64,000 nucleotides of DNA, from contig NZ_QVMQ01000010.1 in the NCBI RefSeq assembly GCF_010501105.1, positions 36,454-100,453 of the forward strand, given 5' to 3'. The notes below the pieces were generated by a model. The model did not search any database and had not been told where the DNA came from. It saw only the letters and a program-made list of their open reading frames with translations. The DNA comes from Dysgonomonas sp. 511. GTDB taxonomy: Bacteria; Bacteroidota; Bacteroidia; Bacteroidales; Dysgonomonadaceae. Position numbers and translations under genes: made by a program. This document shows, one piece after another, positions 25,667-34,517 of the stretch. How positions within the stretch are numbered: the stretch's first letter is position 1; each line of letters begins with the position of its first letter.

Positions 25667-26482
25667 CTAATTATCGCTTTCCATATATTTATCCAATCCA
25701 TTCTTACAACGTACAACCTTATTTGCTATTGCGTCTTCCAGTATAGCCAGGTTGACAGGTTCGCGCTCTCTGCTACTAAAGGGATGCTCGATATGATATT
25801 CCACTGCACCAAATTTGATGAATTGCCTTCTATCTCCCAGATTTATCAGACGGGCGGCAACTTCGCTATCTTCTCTGCCCCAACCGGTCATATCTTCGTT
25901 GTAGCCGTTGACGGCAATAAGATCTTCGCGCCAGAAAGCCATGTTACAGCCTTTTACGTAATAAGGGTCGTCGGTGCGATAGCGAAAGCGATAATAATTT
26001 CTCAAAAAGCTCACTCTCAACCCATTTAAATGATTGATTATCCCTTTGGTAAATATGGATATGTCTGTTTTCTTTCCGGATAGTACGGTTGCACTTAGGT
26101 CATCGTCCATCTTCACCCTGCTACCCGATACAAAACAGCCTTTGCGGCTAAAGTCCAGATGGTCTTGAACGAAATGTTTTTCTAAAACGATATCGCCATC
26201 TATTTGTATAATATAGTCGCCCGTAGCCTTAGCTATGGCTTTGTTTCTGATAGCTGCCAGACGGAAACCCGTATCTTCGTGCCATACGTGTATCAGGGGG
26301 CATGGAAACCCTTCGCGAACTTTATTTATCAAGTCGGTAGTATCTTGTTTCGAGCCATCGTCGGCAACGACAACCTCTGTAGGTAATATTTTCTGGTGGG
26401 CAATACTCTTGAGGCAAACGTCCAATGCTTGCGGCCAGTTATATGTAGATACTATGAGGGTTACTGTAGGATAAGGTTTCAT
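25667..26482 (-). CDS. Family 2 glycosyltransferase
   Basis: A 271-residue GT-A fold enzyme. The N-terminus PTVTLIVSTYNWPQALDVCLKSIAHQ and VVADDGS give the nucleotide-sugar site; IIQIDGDIVLEKHFV holds the DxD motif, and the C-terminal ending GWGREDSEVAARLINLG is the acceptor-side motif of the chondroitin-polymerase-like / Kdo-type subgroup, with a possible galactosyltransferase C-terminal fold. It is the last of three genes transcribed together on the minus strand, 12 nt after the DUF5672 gene. A role in lipooligosaccharide or capsule decoration is inferred from context. Confidence 0.9.
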   Translation of the reverse strand: MKPYPTVTLIVSTYNWPQALDVCLKSIAHQKILPTEVVVADDGSKQDTTDLINKVREGFPCPLIHVWHEDTGFRLAAIRNKAIAKATGDYIIQIDGDIVLEKHFVQDHLDFSRKGCFVSGSRVKMDDDLSATVLSGKKTDISIFTKGIINHLNGLRVSFLRNYYRFRYRTDDPYYVKGCNMAFWREDLIAVNGYNEDMTGWGREDSEVAARLINLGDRRQFIKFGAVEYHIEHPFSSREREPVNLAILEDAIANKVVRCKNGLDKYMESDN

Positions 26483-26494
26483 ATATATCGGTTT

Positions 26495-27292
26495 TTATTT
26501 TCTTGCAATGTTTTCTTTGAATGGTATATATCGCTCCCAAAAAAGCGGATCGCATTGTATATATGCATGGCAACCAAAGGGCAGCACTTCTTTCATATAT
26601 TCAAATGCCCTGGCCGGCTGGTTTTCGAAAGAAAAAGCAAGTGCCTCTTCCCATCCCGGTTTTTTGAAAGGCTTATAGATGCCCGGTGCTTCTAACGACC
26701 AAAATATATCTTCGTGAAAGAAATGGCTTTCGTTATCAATATACATCTGCAACAGGGCTTTGTCTACTTTCGATAAGACTTTTATGAAAGTTTCTACATT
26801 CCTAAGGGATAAGCCTCCGTTGCCGACATTATTGAAATGGCGCCAACGCAGAAGTTTTTCGCGACGTATAAATGGTTTTAACCAGTCGAATGCAAATTTA
26901 TATATGTTATACTTTTCCAACTTACGCGGTTCGTACCAGGGAGCGCCTACGTAGTCGTATCCTTTGTTGCACCAATATCGAAGCCGGGGGGTAAATAGAT
27001 ATGCATCTGCCTGATGAATAAGAATATACCGATAAGACTCAAACCGCTTATAAAATTCTATATTAAGCATTAATTTATTGTATCCCTGCAAACCGGCAAA
27101 AAAGCTATCATCGAAACGCTCTGTTTCTATACCCGAAAAAGATTGAAAGCTATCGTCAAAGACAAAAGAATGAGGGGCTATAAACCGCCTTTCGAATCCT
27201 TCGGTCATCGCTATTGCCTGACGAAAAGCCATTTGCTCAATTCCATCCAGGGGCTTGTAGACGGGAAATATAACAAGACAGGATTGCTTCAT
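26495..27292 (-). CDS. DUF5672 family protein, glycan-related
   Basis: The protein has 265 residues. The pattern YNKLMLNIEFYKRFESYRYILIHQADAYLF, then DYVGAPWYE, NVGNGGLSLRN and HEDIFWSL, is that of DUF5672, a probable GT-A type transferase: the QADAYLF segment stands where a DxD would be, and EDIFW may hold the base. It has no signal peptide or membrane span. It lies between two glycosyltransferase genes with gaps of 2 and 12 nt, which supports a glycan assembly role. Confidence 0.82.
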   Translation of the reverse strand: MKQSCLVIFPVYKPLDGIEQMAFRQAIAMTEGFERRFIAPHSFVFDDSFQSFSGIETERFDDSFFAGLQGYNKLMLNIEFYKRFESYRYILIHQADAYLFTPRLRYWCNKGYDYVGAPWYEPRKLEKYNIYKFAFDWLKPFIRREKLLRWRHFNNVGNGGLSLRNVETFIKVLSKVDKALLQMYIDNESHFFHEDIFWSLEAPGIYKPFKKPGWEEALAFSFENQPARAFEYMKEVLPFGCHAYIQCDPLFWERYIPFKENIARK

Positions 27293-27294
27293 TA

Positions 27295-28491
27295 TTAGTC
27301 TTCCTTTACATCAAATATTTCATCCAATTGTTTATACCTCACTTCGGGATTAAAGTAAATCTTAAACAAGTCGTAGCCTAGTTTGCTTTGTTCTTCATAC
27401 AAACGTGAATCACTAATCAGTTTCATAATATTACCGGCAAATTCTTCGGCAGTGTTGCTCAACAAGCATCCATTATTAAGTTTGTTTGGCAAACCATCTA
27501 TTCCCCGTTGGGTACACACAACCGGCAATCCGAAAGACAATGCTTCGAGCACTTTCAGTTTAATGCCTGTACCTTCGAGCATCGGGCAAATAGCTATGCG
27601 CGACTTGGCATACATTTCTCCCAAGTCTTTGGCAAAGTGTATCTTCTCCACATTTGGATAGTCTTCCTTTATATATTCGTTGATTTTGCCGACGACACAT
27701 ATCTTCAGGTTTTGAGGCAACAACGGGTATATATCTGCAAAAAACCATTTGGAAGACATTTGGTTCCACGGGTTTTCGCTTGCAACATATATAATATCAT
27801 ATTCTTTTTCTTTCCCATTGTATTCTCCATCTTTATTCAATACAAAAAGAGGCATATTGGGCACAAGCCTGACTTTGGTATTATGAAGAAACTGGGTAAA
27901 GATATACATCTCATCTATAGATACAGCCCACACCTCATCGAAAAATGAAAGATTTTCCATCTCCGTTTGAAAATATTTCCCTATATGCTTTTTCTTTTTA
28001 GGGTCTCTGGCTGCATGTATTGTAAGAAAATCGTGTGTATCGACTATAACTTTAGCTCCTTTCAGGTTTTTACTGTATTTTATCAGATTGACCCACAATA
28101 CATAGTTGATAACGATATAATCATATCTATTCTCCTGTAATACTTTTTCGAAGGTCTTGCGTAAATAAAAGGTGCAAAATGAACGGAATATTGGCGACCC
28201 GCCATAATATCTCCTCTTTATATATTCAGGTATTTTATAAGTAAACAAACGTTTTATGAAATTAGTCTTCGGCGGTTTCAGTTCTTCCCAGAAAACTCTG
28301 TCAACAAGTTTTGTGTCCAACATTTTCTGAGGAAGGTCATCTTCCCATTTTATATTCCAATTCTTAATTCCAAAAAAATCAACATGAAATTCCCGTGACT
28401 TGAAATACTGAAGAAGAGATATAACCCGTGTCACATTTCCTGCATTATTTTTCAGTGACATTTTGGGCATGAAATAAAGTATCTGTTTCAT
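27295..28491 (-). CDS. Group 1-like (GT-B) glycosyltransferase
   Basis: The protein has 398 residues. It starts KQILYFMPKMSLKNNAGNVTRVISLLQYF, the donor-side N-terminal Rossmann domain of GT-B enzymes. The C-terminal domain contains YDIIYVASENPWNQ, ICVVGKI and SRIAICPMLEGTGIKLKVLEALSFGLPVVCT, the Glu-containing motif typical of GT4 enzymes. It is the first gene of a three-gene minus-strand unit, with its own -7 box. The acceptor and sugar are unknown. Confidence 0.88.
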   Translation of the reverse strand: MKQILYFMPKMSLKNNAGNVTRVISLLQYFKSREFHVDFFGIKNWNIKWEDDLPQKMLDTKLVDRVFWEELKPPKTNFIKRLFTYKIPEYIKRRYYGGSPIFRSFCTFYLRKTFEKVLQENRYDYIVINYVLWVNLIKYSKNLKGAKVIVDTHDFLTIHAARDPKKKKHIGKYFQTEMENLSFFDEVWAVSIDEMYIFTQFLHNTKVRLVPNMPLFVLNKDGEYNGKEKEYDIIYVASENPWNQMSSKWFFADIYPLLPQNLKICVVGKINEYIKEDYPNVEKIHFAKDLGEMYAKSRIAICPMLEGTGIKLKVLEALSFGLPVVCTQRGIDGLPNKLNNGCLLSNTAEEFAGNIMKLISDSRLYEEQSKLGYDLFKIYFNPEVRYKQLDEIFDVKED

Positions 28492-28513
28492 CGAACTACA
28501 TATGTTTTCGACA

Positions 28514-28521
28514 CAAAGATA
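28514..28521 (-). promoter_or_regulatory. -7 promoter element (TATCTTTG) for the minus-strand glycosyltransferase unit
   Basis: Exact TAnnTTTG match, 23 nt before the GT-B start codon. It is divergent with the box at 28565. Confidence 0.5.
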
Positions 28522-28564
28522 ACAAAGTTATAGAACTTTCATGTGCAAGTATCTACAATTAAAT

Positions 28565-28572
28565 TATCTTTG
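28565..28572 (+). promoter_or_regulatory. -7 promoter element (TATCTTTG) for the plus-strand glycan genes
   Basis: Exact TAnnTTTG match, 18 nt before the next start codon at 28590. Confidence 0.5.
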
Positions 28573-28589
28573 TAGAAAAAATAAGACAG

Positions 28590-29447
28590 ATGAATAATGC
28601 AGAAATAAAAGTCGGATATCTGGTATCTTATGACTATAAATACATAGAATATTCTCTCCCTACTGTCTATCAGCACGCTGATTCTATAACTATTGCGGTG
28701 GACAAGGACAGGCTGACATGGGCTGGTGAAAAATTCGATATACCCGATTCATTTTTCCAATGGATAAAAGAATTTGATAAGGAAAAGAAAATAAAGATAT
28801 ATGAAGACTCCTTCTATGTATCTAATCTTACTACAATGGAATGCGATACCCGGGAACGCAAGATGTTATCCCGGTTTATGGGAGAAGGTGGTTGGCATAT
28901 ACAAGTAGACTCTGATGAATACTTCCTCGATTTTCCGGCCTTCATCAATCACATTAGATCTCTGGATATAAATAAACCGACTGCTATATACGGAGAGTTC
29001 ATTACAATATTCAAATATGACGAAACAGGGATGTTCTTGATAGACTCAAACGAACCTTTTGCCCTAGCCACAAATAACCCTGTGTATATTGCAGCAAGGA
29101 GAACCGATGAAAGTATTAACGATACAGTACATTATACAAATTTTAAAGTTTTGCACCAAAGCTGGGGGCGTTCGGAAGCCGAGATAGCTTTGAAAATGAA
29201 AAACTGGTCTCATTCCGACGATTTTAATACAGATGCATATCTTAATTTTTGGAAGGCCATCAACAAGCACACCTACAATTACATACAAAACTTTCATCCA
29301 CTAGATCCCCCTGCGTGGAAAAAACTCGAATATTTCGAAGGCTCTGATATTCCTTCTTTGATAGAAAAGGTGAAAGAAAACCAGAAAAAGAAAAACGAAA
29401 AGAAAAAAAATAAATCTTTCTTTTCCTTCTTTGCTAAGAAAAGATAA
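28590..29447 (+). CDS. Probable GT-A type glycosyltransferase, family uncertain
   Basis: The protein has 285 residues. A strand-loop start (EIKVGYLVSYDYKYIEYSLPTVYQHADSITIAVD) and a central HIQVDSDEYFLDF segment fit a GT-A fold with a DxD-like metal site, similar to family 2 or DUF-type transferases in surface-glycan clusters. DTRERKMLSRFMGEGGW precedes the metal site. The C-terminal 25 residues are almost all Lys, Asn and Phe (KKKNEKKKNKSFFSFFAKK), which could hold the protein to the membrane. No signal peptide. It leads a two-gene plus-strand unit divergent from the other three glycan genes. Confidence 0.72.
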   Translation: MNNAEIKVGYLVSYDYKYIEYSLPTVYQHADSITIAVDKDRLTWAGEKFDIPDSFFQWIKEFDKEKKIKIYEDSFYVSNLTTMECDTRERKMLSRFMGEGGWHIQVDSDEYFLDFPAFINHIRSLDINKPTAIYGEFITIFKYDETGMFLIDSNEPFALATNNPVYIAARRTDESINDTVHYTNFKVLHQSWGRSEAEIALKMKNWSHSDDFNTDAYLNFWKAINKHTYNYIQNFHPLDPPAWKKLEYFEGSDIPSLIEKVKENQKKKNEKKKNKSFFSFFAKKR

Positions 29448-29451
29448 AGCA

Positions 29452-30195
29452 ATGACAATAACATTCGAAACTAAATGCTGGGAAAAAGATTGGATATATA
29501 TCTTATGCAAAGGATATCTCGAAAAGATGATTGATAATTGCAATTATCCTTTTGACAATAAGGTGCTATTTATCAATAATGTAAAGAATGTCGAATTAGT
29601 AAAAAAACATGCTCAGAAAAAGGTAGACAAGGGTATTATCGACAAATATGTTATTGTAGAAGAATATGCCACAAATGCGTTAGAGTTTTTTGGAATACAA
29701 AAAGATGATTTTAAAGGTGGATATTATTATTCCATTGCCGAACTTGTCAGTATCTATCTATGCAAAACTGATTTTCTGCTGCATTTCTCAAGTGATACCT
29801 GTATAACGAAAGATAACAACAACTGGGTAAAAAACACATTGGCAATAATGAATAGAAATGAAGAATATTTTGTTGCCAATCCCGTATGGAACGGTTGTAT
29901 CGAAGAAGCCCAATCTGAATCTTTCGACGAAACTGAATCTAACTTTATAGGGTTTGGATTCTCCGACCAATGTTATCTGGTAAGGACAAAAGATTTTCAG
30001 AATCCTATCTATAATGAATCGAATATAGCATCAGCGAGATATCCCGAATATGGAGGAGAACTTTTTGAGAAACGTGTAGATGCATATATGAGAAACCACA
30101 ACCTGAAAAGAATTACATCGAAAAACGCCTCATATGTACACAAAAATTACAAAGAGATTTCTTTCTGGGAAAAGATTTTGCACCGTTTCATCTAA
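29452..30195 (+). CDS. Glycan-cluster protein of unknown function, possible glycosyltransferase
   Basis: The protein has 247 residues. The ATG at 29452, 4 nt after the previous stop, is preferred over a TTG at 29431. It begins TITFETKCWEKDWIYILCKGYL. A central segment, DFLLHFSSDTCITKD, has the hydrophobic-strand-then-acidic shape of a GT-A metal site, and PEYGGELFEKRVDAYMRNHNLKRIT follows. I do not recognise a named family. It clearly belongs with the preceding gene by spacing and composition (both more AT-rich than the core genes). It is followed by a gene remnant and a terminator. Confidence 0.68.
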   Translation: MTITFETKCWEKDWIYILCKGYLEKMIDNCNYPFDNKVLFINNVKNVELVKKHAQKKVDKGIIDKYVIVEEYATNALEFFGIQKDDFKGGYYYSIAELVSIYLCKTDFLLHFSSDTCITKDNNNWVKNTLAIMNRNEEYFVANPVWNGCIEEAQSESFDETESNFIGFGFSDQCYLVRTKDFQNPIYNESNIASARYPEYGGELFEKRVDAYMRNHNLKRITSKNASYVHKNYKEISFWEKILHRFI

Positions 30196-30220
30196 AGCCC
30201 AGAGCTTTACCGCAGCTTAT

Positions 30221-30348
30221 AGCCATCAGTATATATATATTGTAGCGATGGGATTTCTGTAGTTCCGTCGAGTTGATTTCTACCATAGTAGATAGTTTAG
30301 ACCCGTCAACTATAAAATACTCTTGCTTTAAAGGTTCGCCGAAAGGAA
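30221..30348 (-). pseudogene. Inverted partial copy of the gene at 36020 (fragment)
   Basis: Read on the minus strand, this 128-bp stretch matches 36177-36302 with five substitutions and a two-base AT insertion (about 96 percent identity). It covers the second half of that gene (from LPFGEPLKQEYF to YNIYTDG). No start codon or remaining N-terminal part is present, so it is a dead fragment. Homology stops abruptly at both ends. Confidence 0.8.
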
Positions 30349-30424
30349 ATTATACACTCTTGGGGTAGCGAAGAATATCCATTTTTGAGGTAATGACGGA
30401 TACATTATTTTAAGAAATGGTTTT

Positions 30425-30476
30425 AAAAAACAGAAAACGGCTTGCTGGCAACGGCAGGTCGTTTTTTCTGTTTTAG
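30425..30476. terminator. Bidirectional intrinsic terminator before ileS
   Basis: AAAACAGAAAACGGCTTGC pairs with GCAGGTCGTTTTTTCTGTTTT around an 8-nt loop, with two G-U pairs. T runs are present on both strands. It ends the glycan-gene transcript on the plus strand. Confidence 0.7.
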
Positions 30477-30526
30477 ACAGATGCTAACTTGTAGCTTAAA
30501 ATATCGTGTAACTCGTAACTTTTCAT

Positions 30527-30534
30527 TATATTTG
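30527..30534 (+). promoter_or_regulatory. -7 promoter element (TATATTTG) for the ileS operon
   Basis: Exact TAnnTTTG match, 37 nt before the ATG at 30571. It shows that an earlier in-frame start at 30442 would lie upstream of the transcript. Confidence 0.55.
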
Positions 30535-30570
30535 CCCTCAATTTTTTTTAAAGATGTTTTAAGACGCACT

Positions 30571-33500
30571 ATGAGCAAGCAATTTTCAGAGTACAACAAG
30601 TTTAATTTGTCCGATATCAACAAAGAGATACTAGACAAATGGGATAAGGAAAATATATTCCAGCAAAGTTTGGACGTACGTGCAGGAGCTCCCTCTTTCG
30701 TGTTCTACGAAGGGCCTCCTTCTGCTAACGGTATGCCGGGTATTCACCATGTAATGGCGCGCGCGGTAAAAGATATTTTCTGCCGTTACAAAACGATGAA
30801 AGGCTTCCTCGTAAACCGTAAAGCCGGATGGGATACACACGGGCTTCCGGTGGAACTTGCCGTGGAAAAAAAGCTCGGAATAACAAAAGAAGACATCGGC
30901 AAGAAAATCTCAGTACAGGAATATAACGATGCCTGCCGCAAGGAGGTGATGAAATATACAGGCGAGTGGGAAAACCTTACCCGCATCATGGGGTACTGGG
31001 TGGATATGAACGACCCGTATATAACCTACGACAGCCGCTATATAGAAACCCTGTGGTTTCTCTTGAAAGAACTGTATAACAAAGGATACCTCTATAAAGG
31101 ATATACCATACAGCCTTACTCTCCGGCTGCGGGAACAGGGCTCAGCACACACGAACTGAACCAACCGGGTGCATATCGCGATGTAAAAGATACAACCTGT
31201 GTCGCCCAGTTCAAGATGAAAGCGCCGAAACTTGAAATGACAGCCTTTGGCGACGCCTATTTCCTGGCATGGACAACTACCCCGTGGACGCTCCCTTCGA
31301 ATACAGCATTGGCTGTCGGGGCCGACATTACATATGTAGCAGTGCAGACATACAATCCATACACAGGTGACAAGATAACAGTTGTGTTGGCCAAGTCTCT
31401 TTTATTCAGCCTATTCAACGAGAAAGCGCAAGAAATAGCCCTCGAAGACTACAAACAAGGCGACAAACTGATACCATACAAGGTGGTAGGCGAGTGGCAG
31501 GGCAAAGACCTTGTAGGCATGGAATACGAGCAACTTATACCGTGGATGAATCCGGGAGAAGGCGCATTCCGCGTTGTTGCAGGCGACTTTGTTACCACCG
31601 ACGACGGTACAGGTATCGTACACATAGCACCTACTTTCGGTGCAGATGATGCCAAGGTAGGAAAAGCAAACGGAGTGCCTGCCATGCTGTTGAAAGACAA
31701 GGACGATAACACCCGTCCTATGGTAGACCTCACGGGTAAATACTTCCGTATAGAAGACCTCGACCCTGAGTTTGTAAAGGAAAAAGTAAACGTAGATCTA
31801 TATAAAGAATTTGCAGGAAGGTATGTAAAGAATGAATATGACGATACATTACCTGCAGACGCGCCTACACTCGATATCGACATCTGTGTAATGCTCAAGC
31901 AGCAAGGGCTGGCATTTAAGATAGAGCGTCACGTACACAACTATCCGCACTGCTGGCGTACCGATAAGCCTGTACTCTACTATCCGCTCGATAGCTGGTT
32001 TATACGCACTACTGCCGCACGTGAAAGGTTGATAGAACTCAATAAGACTATCAATTGGAAACCAGAATCGACAGGTTCGGGACGCTTCGGCAAATGGCTC
32101 GAAAACCTGCAAGACTGGAACTTGAGCCGCAGCCGCTATTGGGGCACACCGCTTCCGATATGGCGCACCGAAGACGGTAAAGAAGAAAAATGTGTAGGCT
32201 CTATCAAAGAACTATATGCAGAAATGCAAAAAGCGATAGATGCCGGATTTATGACAGAAATACCGTGGAAAGGCTTTGAAGTAGGAAATATGGATAAGGG
32301 CAATTACGAGAAGCTCGATTTGCACCGTCCGTATGTAGATAATATAATATTAGTGTCGGATTCGGGCAAGCCGATGAAGCGCGAAGCCGATCTTATCGAC
32401 GTGTGGTTCGATTCGGGGGCGATGCCGTTTGCACAGGTATTCTATCCGAATATCAGCGAAGAAGAATTTGCGAAAATATATCCTGCCGATTTCATAGCCG
32501 AAGGAGTAGACCAGACCCGCGGGTGGTTCTTTACCCTTCATGCCATATCCACTATGTTTAAGGATAGCATAGCATTCAAAAATGTAATATCCAACGGGCT
32601 TGTACTGGATAAGAACGGCAACAAAATGTCGAAAAGCAAAGGCAATGTAGTCAACCCGTTCGATACGATAGAAAAATATGGATCCGACCCATTGCGCTGG
32701 TATATGATAACCAATTCGTCGCCGTGGGACAACCTCAAATTCGATATAGAAGGAGTAGAAGAAGTACGCCGTAAGTTTTTCGGTACACTATACAATACCT
32801 ATTCGTTCTTTGCACTCTATGCAAATGTAGACGGATTTACCTTTGCCGAAGAAGAAATACCGGTGGGTGAAAGGCCGGAAATAGACCGCTGGATAATATC
32901 GTTGCTCAATACATTGGTAAAAGACGTAGACGAATATTACGAGGCTTATGAGCCTACCAAGGCAGGGCGTGCCATATCCGACTTTGTGAACGACAACCTG
33001 AGCAACTGGTATGTCCGTCTCAACCGTAAACGTTTCTGGGGTGGCGAAATGACGAAAGATAAACTATCTGCTTATCAGACACTTTACACTTGCCTCGAAA
33101 CGGTTGCCAAACTCATGTCGCCTATATCGCCTTTCTATGCCGACAGGCTATTCTGCGATCTGGTTTCGGCTACCGGACGCGAAAAAGCGGCATCTGTCCA
33201 CTTGACAGATTTCCCGGCTTATGAACCATCTGTAGTAGATAAGCGTTTAGAGGAACGTATGCAAATAGCACAGGATATATCATCGGCAGTTCTGGCACTT
33301 CGCCGCAAAGAAAGCATCAAGGTTCGCCAGCCGCTTACCCAGATAATGATACCCGTATTGAACGACGGGCAAAAAGATGATGTAGAAGCTGTGCGCGATT
33401 TGATACTGAGCGAGGTGAACGTGAAAGAACTCACATATGTAGACAATGCTGCGGGTATTTTGGTCAAAAAGGTTAAACCAGACTTCAAAAAACTGGGCCC

Positions 33501-33984
33501 TCGTTATGGCAAAATAATGAAGCAGCTGGCCGTAGAAATACAAAATATGCCACAGGATGCTATTGCTGCATACGAAAAGGATGGTAAGTACACCTTCGAT
33601 ATAGATGGACAGGAAGCGGTTATAGAACAAGCCGATGCCGAAATAATATCGGAAGACATACCGGGGTGGCTGGTAGCCAATGCCGGAAAGCTGACCGTGG
33701 CACTGGATATAACCATCACCGACGAACTGAGGAAAGAAGGTATTGCCCGCGAACTGGTGAACAGGATACAGAATATCCGGAAATCGAGCGGCTTTGATAT
33801 AACAGACCGTATAAACATTAAAATATCTGATCAGGAGCAGATAAGAGAAACAATATCAGCGTATAATAGTTATATAGCATCGCAAGTACTGGCAGATAGT
33901 ATAGAGATAGGCGATGTAGTAAACGGACAAGAAATAGATATGGACGACTATATTTTACAGGTGTCTGTAGAGAAAGTCGGATAA
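30571..33984 (+). CDS. ileS: Isoleucyl-tRNA synthetase
   Basis: A 1137-residue class I synthetase charging tRNA-Ile. It starts MSKQFSEYNKFNLSDINKE; a 43-residue N-terminal extension from 30442 is open but is not preceded by a promoter. The HIGH-type motif is in PPSANGMPGIHHVMAR near residue 50, the CP1 editing domain follows, and KMSKSKGN is near 685. The C-terminal anticodon-binding domain runs to the end, and it lacks a Cys-rich zinc tail, as in the eukaryote-like long IleS type. It opens the operon ileS, dksA-like, lspA, DUF4296, small gene. Loss of editing residues was not assessed. Confidence 0.97.
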   Translation: MSKQFSEYNKFNLSDINKEILDKWDKENIFQQSLDVRAGAPSFVFYEGPPSANGMPGIHHVMARAVKDIFCRYKTMKGFLVNRKAGWDTHGLPVELAVEKKLGITKEDIGKKISVQEYNDACRKEVMKYTGEWENLTRIMGYWVDMNDPYITYDSRYIETLWFLLKELYNKGYLYKGYTIQPYSPAAGTGLSTHELNQPGAYRDVKDTTCVAQFKMKAPKLEMTAFGDAYFLAWTTTPWTLPSNTALAVGADITYVAVQTYNPYTGDKITVVLAKSLLFSLFNEKAQEIALEDYKQGDKLIPYKVVGEWQGKDLVGMEYEQLIPWMNPGEGAFRVVAGDFVTTDDGTGIVHIAPTFGADDAKVGKANGVPAMLLKDKDDNTRPMVDLTGKYFRIEDLDPEFVKEKVNVDLYKEFAGRYVKNEYDDTLPADAPTLDIDICVMLKQQGLAFKIERHVHNYPHCWRTDKPVLYYPLDSWFIRTTAARERLIELNKTINWKPESTGSGRFGKWLENLQDWNLSRSRYWGTPLPIWRTEDGKEEKCVGSIKELYAEMQKAIDAGFMTEIPWKGFEVGNMDKGNYEKLDLHRPYVDNIILVSDSGKPMKREADLIDVWFDSGAMPFAQVFYPNISEEEFAKIYPADFIAEGVDQTRGWFFTLHAISTMFKDSIAFKNVISNGLVLDKNGNKMSKSKGNVVNPFDTIEKYGSDPLRWYMITNSSPWDNLKFDIEGVEEVRRKFFGTLYNTYSFFALYANVDGFTFAEEEIPVGERPEIDRWIISLLNTLVKDVDEYYEAYEPTKAGRAISDFVNDNLSNWYVRLNRKRFWGGEMTKDKLSAYQTLYTCLETVAKLMSPISPFYADRLFCDLVSATGREKAASVHLTDFPAYEPSVVDKRLEERMQIAQDISSAVLALRRKESIKVRQPLTQIMIPVLNDGQKDDVEAVRDLILSEVNVKELTYVDNAAGILVKKVKPDFKKLGPRYGKIMKQLAVEIQNMPQDAIAAYEKDGKYTFDIDGQEAVIEQADAEIISEDIPGWLVANAGKLTVALDITITDELRKEGIARELVNRIQNIRKSSGFDITDRINIKISDQEQIRETISAYNSYIASQVLADSIEIGDVVNGQEIDMDDYILQVSVEKVG

Positions 33985-34039
33985 AATCATTATCTTTAAC
34001 ATTAAACAGGATGTTGAACCCTTATTAACATGTACAACT

Positions 34040-34420
34040 ATGGCAGAAAAAACAAGATACACCGATGAGGAATTGAACGAATTCCGTGAAATCATCCTCG
34101 AGAAACTTAGCAAGGCTAAAAAAGAATATGACGAGTTGCGGGCTGCTATCACAAATGCCGATGGAAACGACGTGACCGATACATCTCCTACATTCAAGGT
34201 ATTGGAAGAAGGAGCATCTACGCTGTCGAAGGAAGAAGCTGGGCGTTTGGCTCAACGCCAGATGAAGTTTATACAAAACCTTCAGTCGGCTCTTATCCGT
34301 ATCGAGAATAAGACTTATGGTATTTGCCGCGAAACAGGCAAACTCATCCCTAAAGAGAGGCTTCGTGCCGTGCCACATGCTACATTGAGTATCGAAGCAA
34401 AGAACAGCGGTGTCAAATAA
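34040..34420 (+). CDS. TraR/DksA family protein lacking most zinc-finger cysteines
   Basis: The protein has 126 residues. The N-terminal coiled region (LNEFREIILEKLSKAKKEYDELRAAI, TLSKEEAGRLAQRQMKFIQNLQSALIRIE) and the C-terminal YGICRETGKLIPKERLRAVPHATLSIEAK segment define the family. Of the four zinc-binding Cys positions only the first remains (GIC); the rest are Thr, His and Ser/Glu. This matches Bacteroidetes DksA-like proteins that do not need zinc. In other bacteria the family binds RNA polymerase through the secondary channel and works with ppGpp. It lies 55 nt after ileS and 97 nt before lspA. Confidence 0.88.
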   Translation: MAEKTRYTDEELNEFREIILEKLSKAKKEYDELRAAITNADGNDVTDTSPTFKVLEEGASTLSKEEAGRLAQRQMKFIQNLQSALIRIENKTYGICRETGKLIPKERLRAVPHATLSIEAKNSGVK

Positions 34421-34517
34421 AGCTTTATCAAAAAAATAGAATGAAGAACGAAGAAAGGATGGGAGTTTAACTGAAAACCTCTTGTTTTTTCTTCGTTTTG
34501 TATGCAAACTTAATACA

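Noticed and set aside
30442..30570. N-terminal extension of ileS
   Set aside because: The frame is open, but a TATATTTG promoter box lies inside it and the extra residues do not fit the family.
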